A stretch of 64,000 nt of DNA, taken from contig NZ_AUMU01000006.1 in the NCBI RefSeq assembly GCF_000430845.1, positions 1-64,000 of the forward strand, written 5' to 3'. The stretch's first letter is position 1. Each line of letters starts with the position of its first letter. The notes under the pieces are model-generated. The model worked only from the letters and a program-made list of their open reading frames with translations. It was not told the origin of the DNA and did not search any database. A program made the position numbers and the translations under genes. This document shows, piece by piece, positions 62,853 through 64,000 of this stretch. Source of the DNA: Chryseobacterium gregarium DSM 19109. GTDB taxonomy: Bacteria > Bacteroidota > Bacteroidia > Flavobacteriales > Weeksellaceae.

Positions 62853-64000
62853 ATGAACAAATCGATATTTTTTGCTTTCCTTTTCATTCAGATATCAATC
62901 AATGCCCAGTTTTCAGAGCGGAGCCTGTCTTCTGAGAAATGGCAGTTCAAAAATACGAAAGAGAACTCTTGGCTTACTGCCACGGTGCCGGGGACGGTTC
63001 ATTTGGATTTAATGAATAATAAAATCATTTCCGATCCTTACAAAGATGAAAATGAGAAAAAAGCGCAATGGATAGAGAATGAAGACTGGGATTATCAGGC
63101 TTCATTTAAAATTTCATCAAAAGAACTGGAGAATCAAAATATTGATCTGGTTTTTAATGGACTGGATACTTTTTCTGAAATTTATCTGAATGGAAAGCTG
63201 TTGACAAAAACAGATAATATGTTCCGGAAATGGGAAATTCCGGTTAAGAAGGATTTAAAGGTTGGAGATAATGTATTACAGATTAAATTTAAATCTTCGG
63301 TAAATGCCGGAAAAGAGCTGGCGAAAAAAGTTCCGTTCACGATGCCTGAATCCCCAAGAAGCTTTATTAGAAAAGCACAGTACCAGTTCGGGTGGGATTG
63401 GGGTCCGAGATTAGTGACAGCCGGAATCTGGAAAGACGTACAATTGAATTTCTGGAACCGCGCTAAAATAGAAAATGTAAGAATAGAGCAGAAAGCAGTA
63501 ACTGGGAAACAGGCAGAATTACAGATCCACACTGAAATTTTTGCACAGGAAGCCGGAAAGTACAGTGTTGCAGTAAACGGTAATGTTCAGAATGTTTCTT
63601 TAAAACTAGGAAAAAACAGGATCTCAATCCCTTATCAGATTAAAAATCCCAAGCTCTGGCAGCCCAATGGCTGGGGTGAGCCGAATTTATACGACTTAAA
63701 AATTTCCTTACTGAAAGATTCAAAAATTCTAGCCGATAAAGTGGAACGGATTGGTTTAAAAACCATCGAATTAATTCAGGAGAAAGATGCAAACGGAAAA
63801 TCTTTTTACTTTAAAGTCAATGGTCGGCCCATGTATGCAAAAGGAACTAACTGGATTCCGTCCGACAGTTTTAGCCCAAGGATTACGAAAGAAAAATACC
63901 GGAAGCTGATCAAAGACTGTAAGGAAGCCAATATGAACACGATCCGTGTGTGGGGTGGCGGAATTTACGAGGATGAAGAATTCTACAAAGCCTGCGACGA
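62853..64000 (+). CDS. Beta-mannosidase, GH2 family (partial, runs off the right edge)
   Basis: The ATG at 62853 immediately follows the pseudogene stop and opens a frame to the window end (about 382 codons seen). A signal peptide ([14 protein letters not shown]) precedes a jelly-roll domain (residues about 20-200; [19 protein letters not shown] and [12 protein letters not shown]), an Ig-like domain, and the start of the TIM barrel ([37 protein letters not shown]). Catalytic Glu residues would come after the window end. The enzyme is expected to remove beta-mannose from N-glycan cores, completing the GH20 and glycosylasparaginase functions encoded upstream. Confidence 0.9.
   Translation, partial: [382 protein letters not shown]

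Noticed and set aside
1..64000. CRISPR arrays, tRNA or rRNA genes, prophage
   Set aside because: No regularly spaced repeats, tRNA-like cloverleaf or rRNA segments were recognised; a covariance-model scan would be needed to exclude small RNAs.

Overview
The window looks like chromosomal DNA from a Chryseobacterium-like flavobacterium (Bacteroidota, Flavobacteriales, Weeksellaceae). The grounds are several T9SS type A and type B C-terminal sorting domains, Bacteroidota-type promoter boxes (TANNTTTG), AT-rich intergenic DNA with long palindromic terminators, and gene orders such as ftsX-DUF3098-uppP-truB and GH20-glycosylasparaginase-cutC-mannosidase. The genus is inferred from protein resemblance only; the window has no rRNA. 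I saw no tRNA, rRNA, CRISPR array or prophage.

Left region (1-11.7 kb, all on the minus strand): a redox and electrophile-stress island. Read in the direction of transcription it holds a Dps ferritin, a LytTR response regulator, a large hybrid histidine kinase, an Old Yellow Enzyme, an ABM monooxygenase-like membrane protein, an SRPBCC-like protein, a quinone oxidoreductase, an oxalate-decarboxylase-like bicupin, a DUF1275 membrane protein, a peroxiredoxin, a DsbA-like protein and a chloroperoxidase-type hydrolase cut by the window edge. Three promoters here (bicupin, SRPBCC-like gene, dps) share an 18-bp operator-like motif, GGCAAAATGNNTCGTTGA on the plus strand, at exactly the same distance from a TAAAG (-7-like) box. 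That points to an undescribed regulon, possibly run by the embedded LytTR/histidine-kinase pair.

12-20.3 kb: a GH13 amylase whose upstream region is split by an 877-bp IS5-family element with perfect 15-bp inverted repeats, then a sugar-transferase, a single-domain response regulator, a DUF4349 lipoprotein and a secreted reprolysin-like protease. Two long AT-rich gene-free stretches lie here (15.85-16.56 kb and 17.48-18.07 kb).

20.4-26 kb: housekeeping genes prfC, a CPBP protease, rdgB, rnz and a TIGR02757 gene, then a membrane protein with a perfect heptad coiled coil. 26.2-34.8 kb: three tandem paralogous giant surface proteins (choice-of-anchor L plus T9SS type B sorting domain), the middle one enlarged by internal duplication.

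35-47.3 kb: rsmA, ftsX, DUF3098, uppP, truB, an outer-membrane-like protein, rluF, a four-repeat helix-hairpin-helix protein, a MerR regulator, an SMP-30-like lipoprotein, a DEAD-box RNA helicase, the relic of a type III restriction-modification locus and rpsA.

47.5-64 kb: a secreted M36 metallopeptidase, a DMT exporter, an alpha/beta hydrolase, rplS with a structured leader, a T9SS metallophosphoesterase carrying three tandem DWxGIY domains, a DoxX-like protein, the two 3-oxoacid CoA-transferase subunits, and an N-glycan degradation cluster: GH20 hexosaminidase, glycosylasparaginase, CutC, a decayed GxxExxY gene and a beta-mannosidase running off the right edge. Two copies of a dispersed flavobacterial repeat (10.26 and 52.36 kb) sit between genes.
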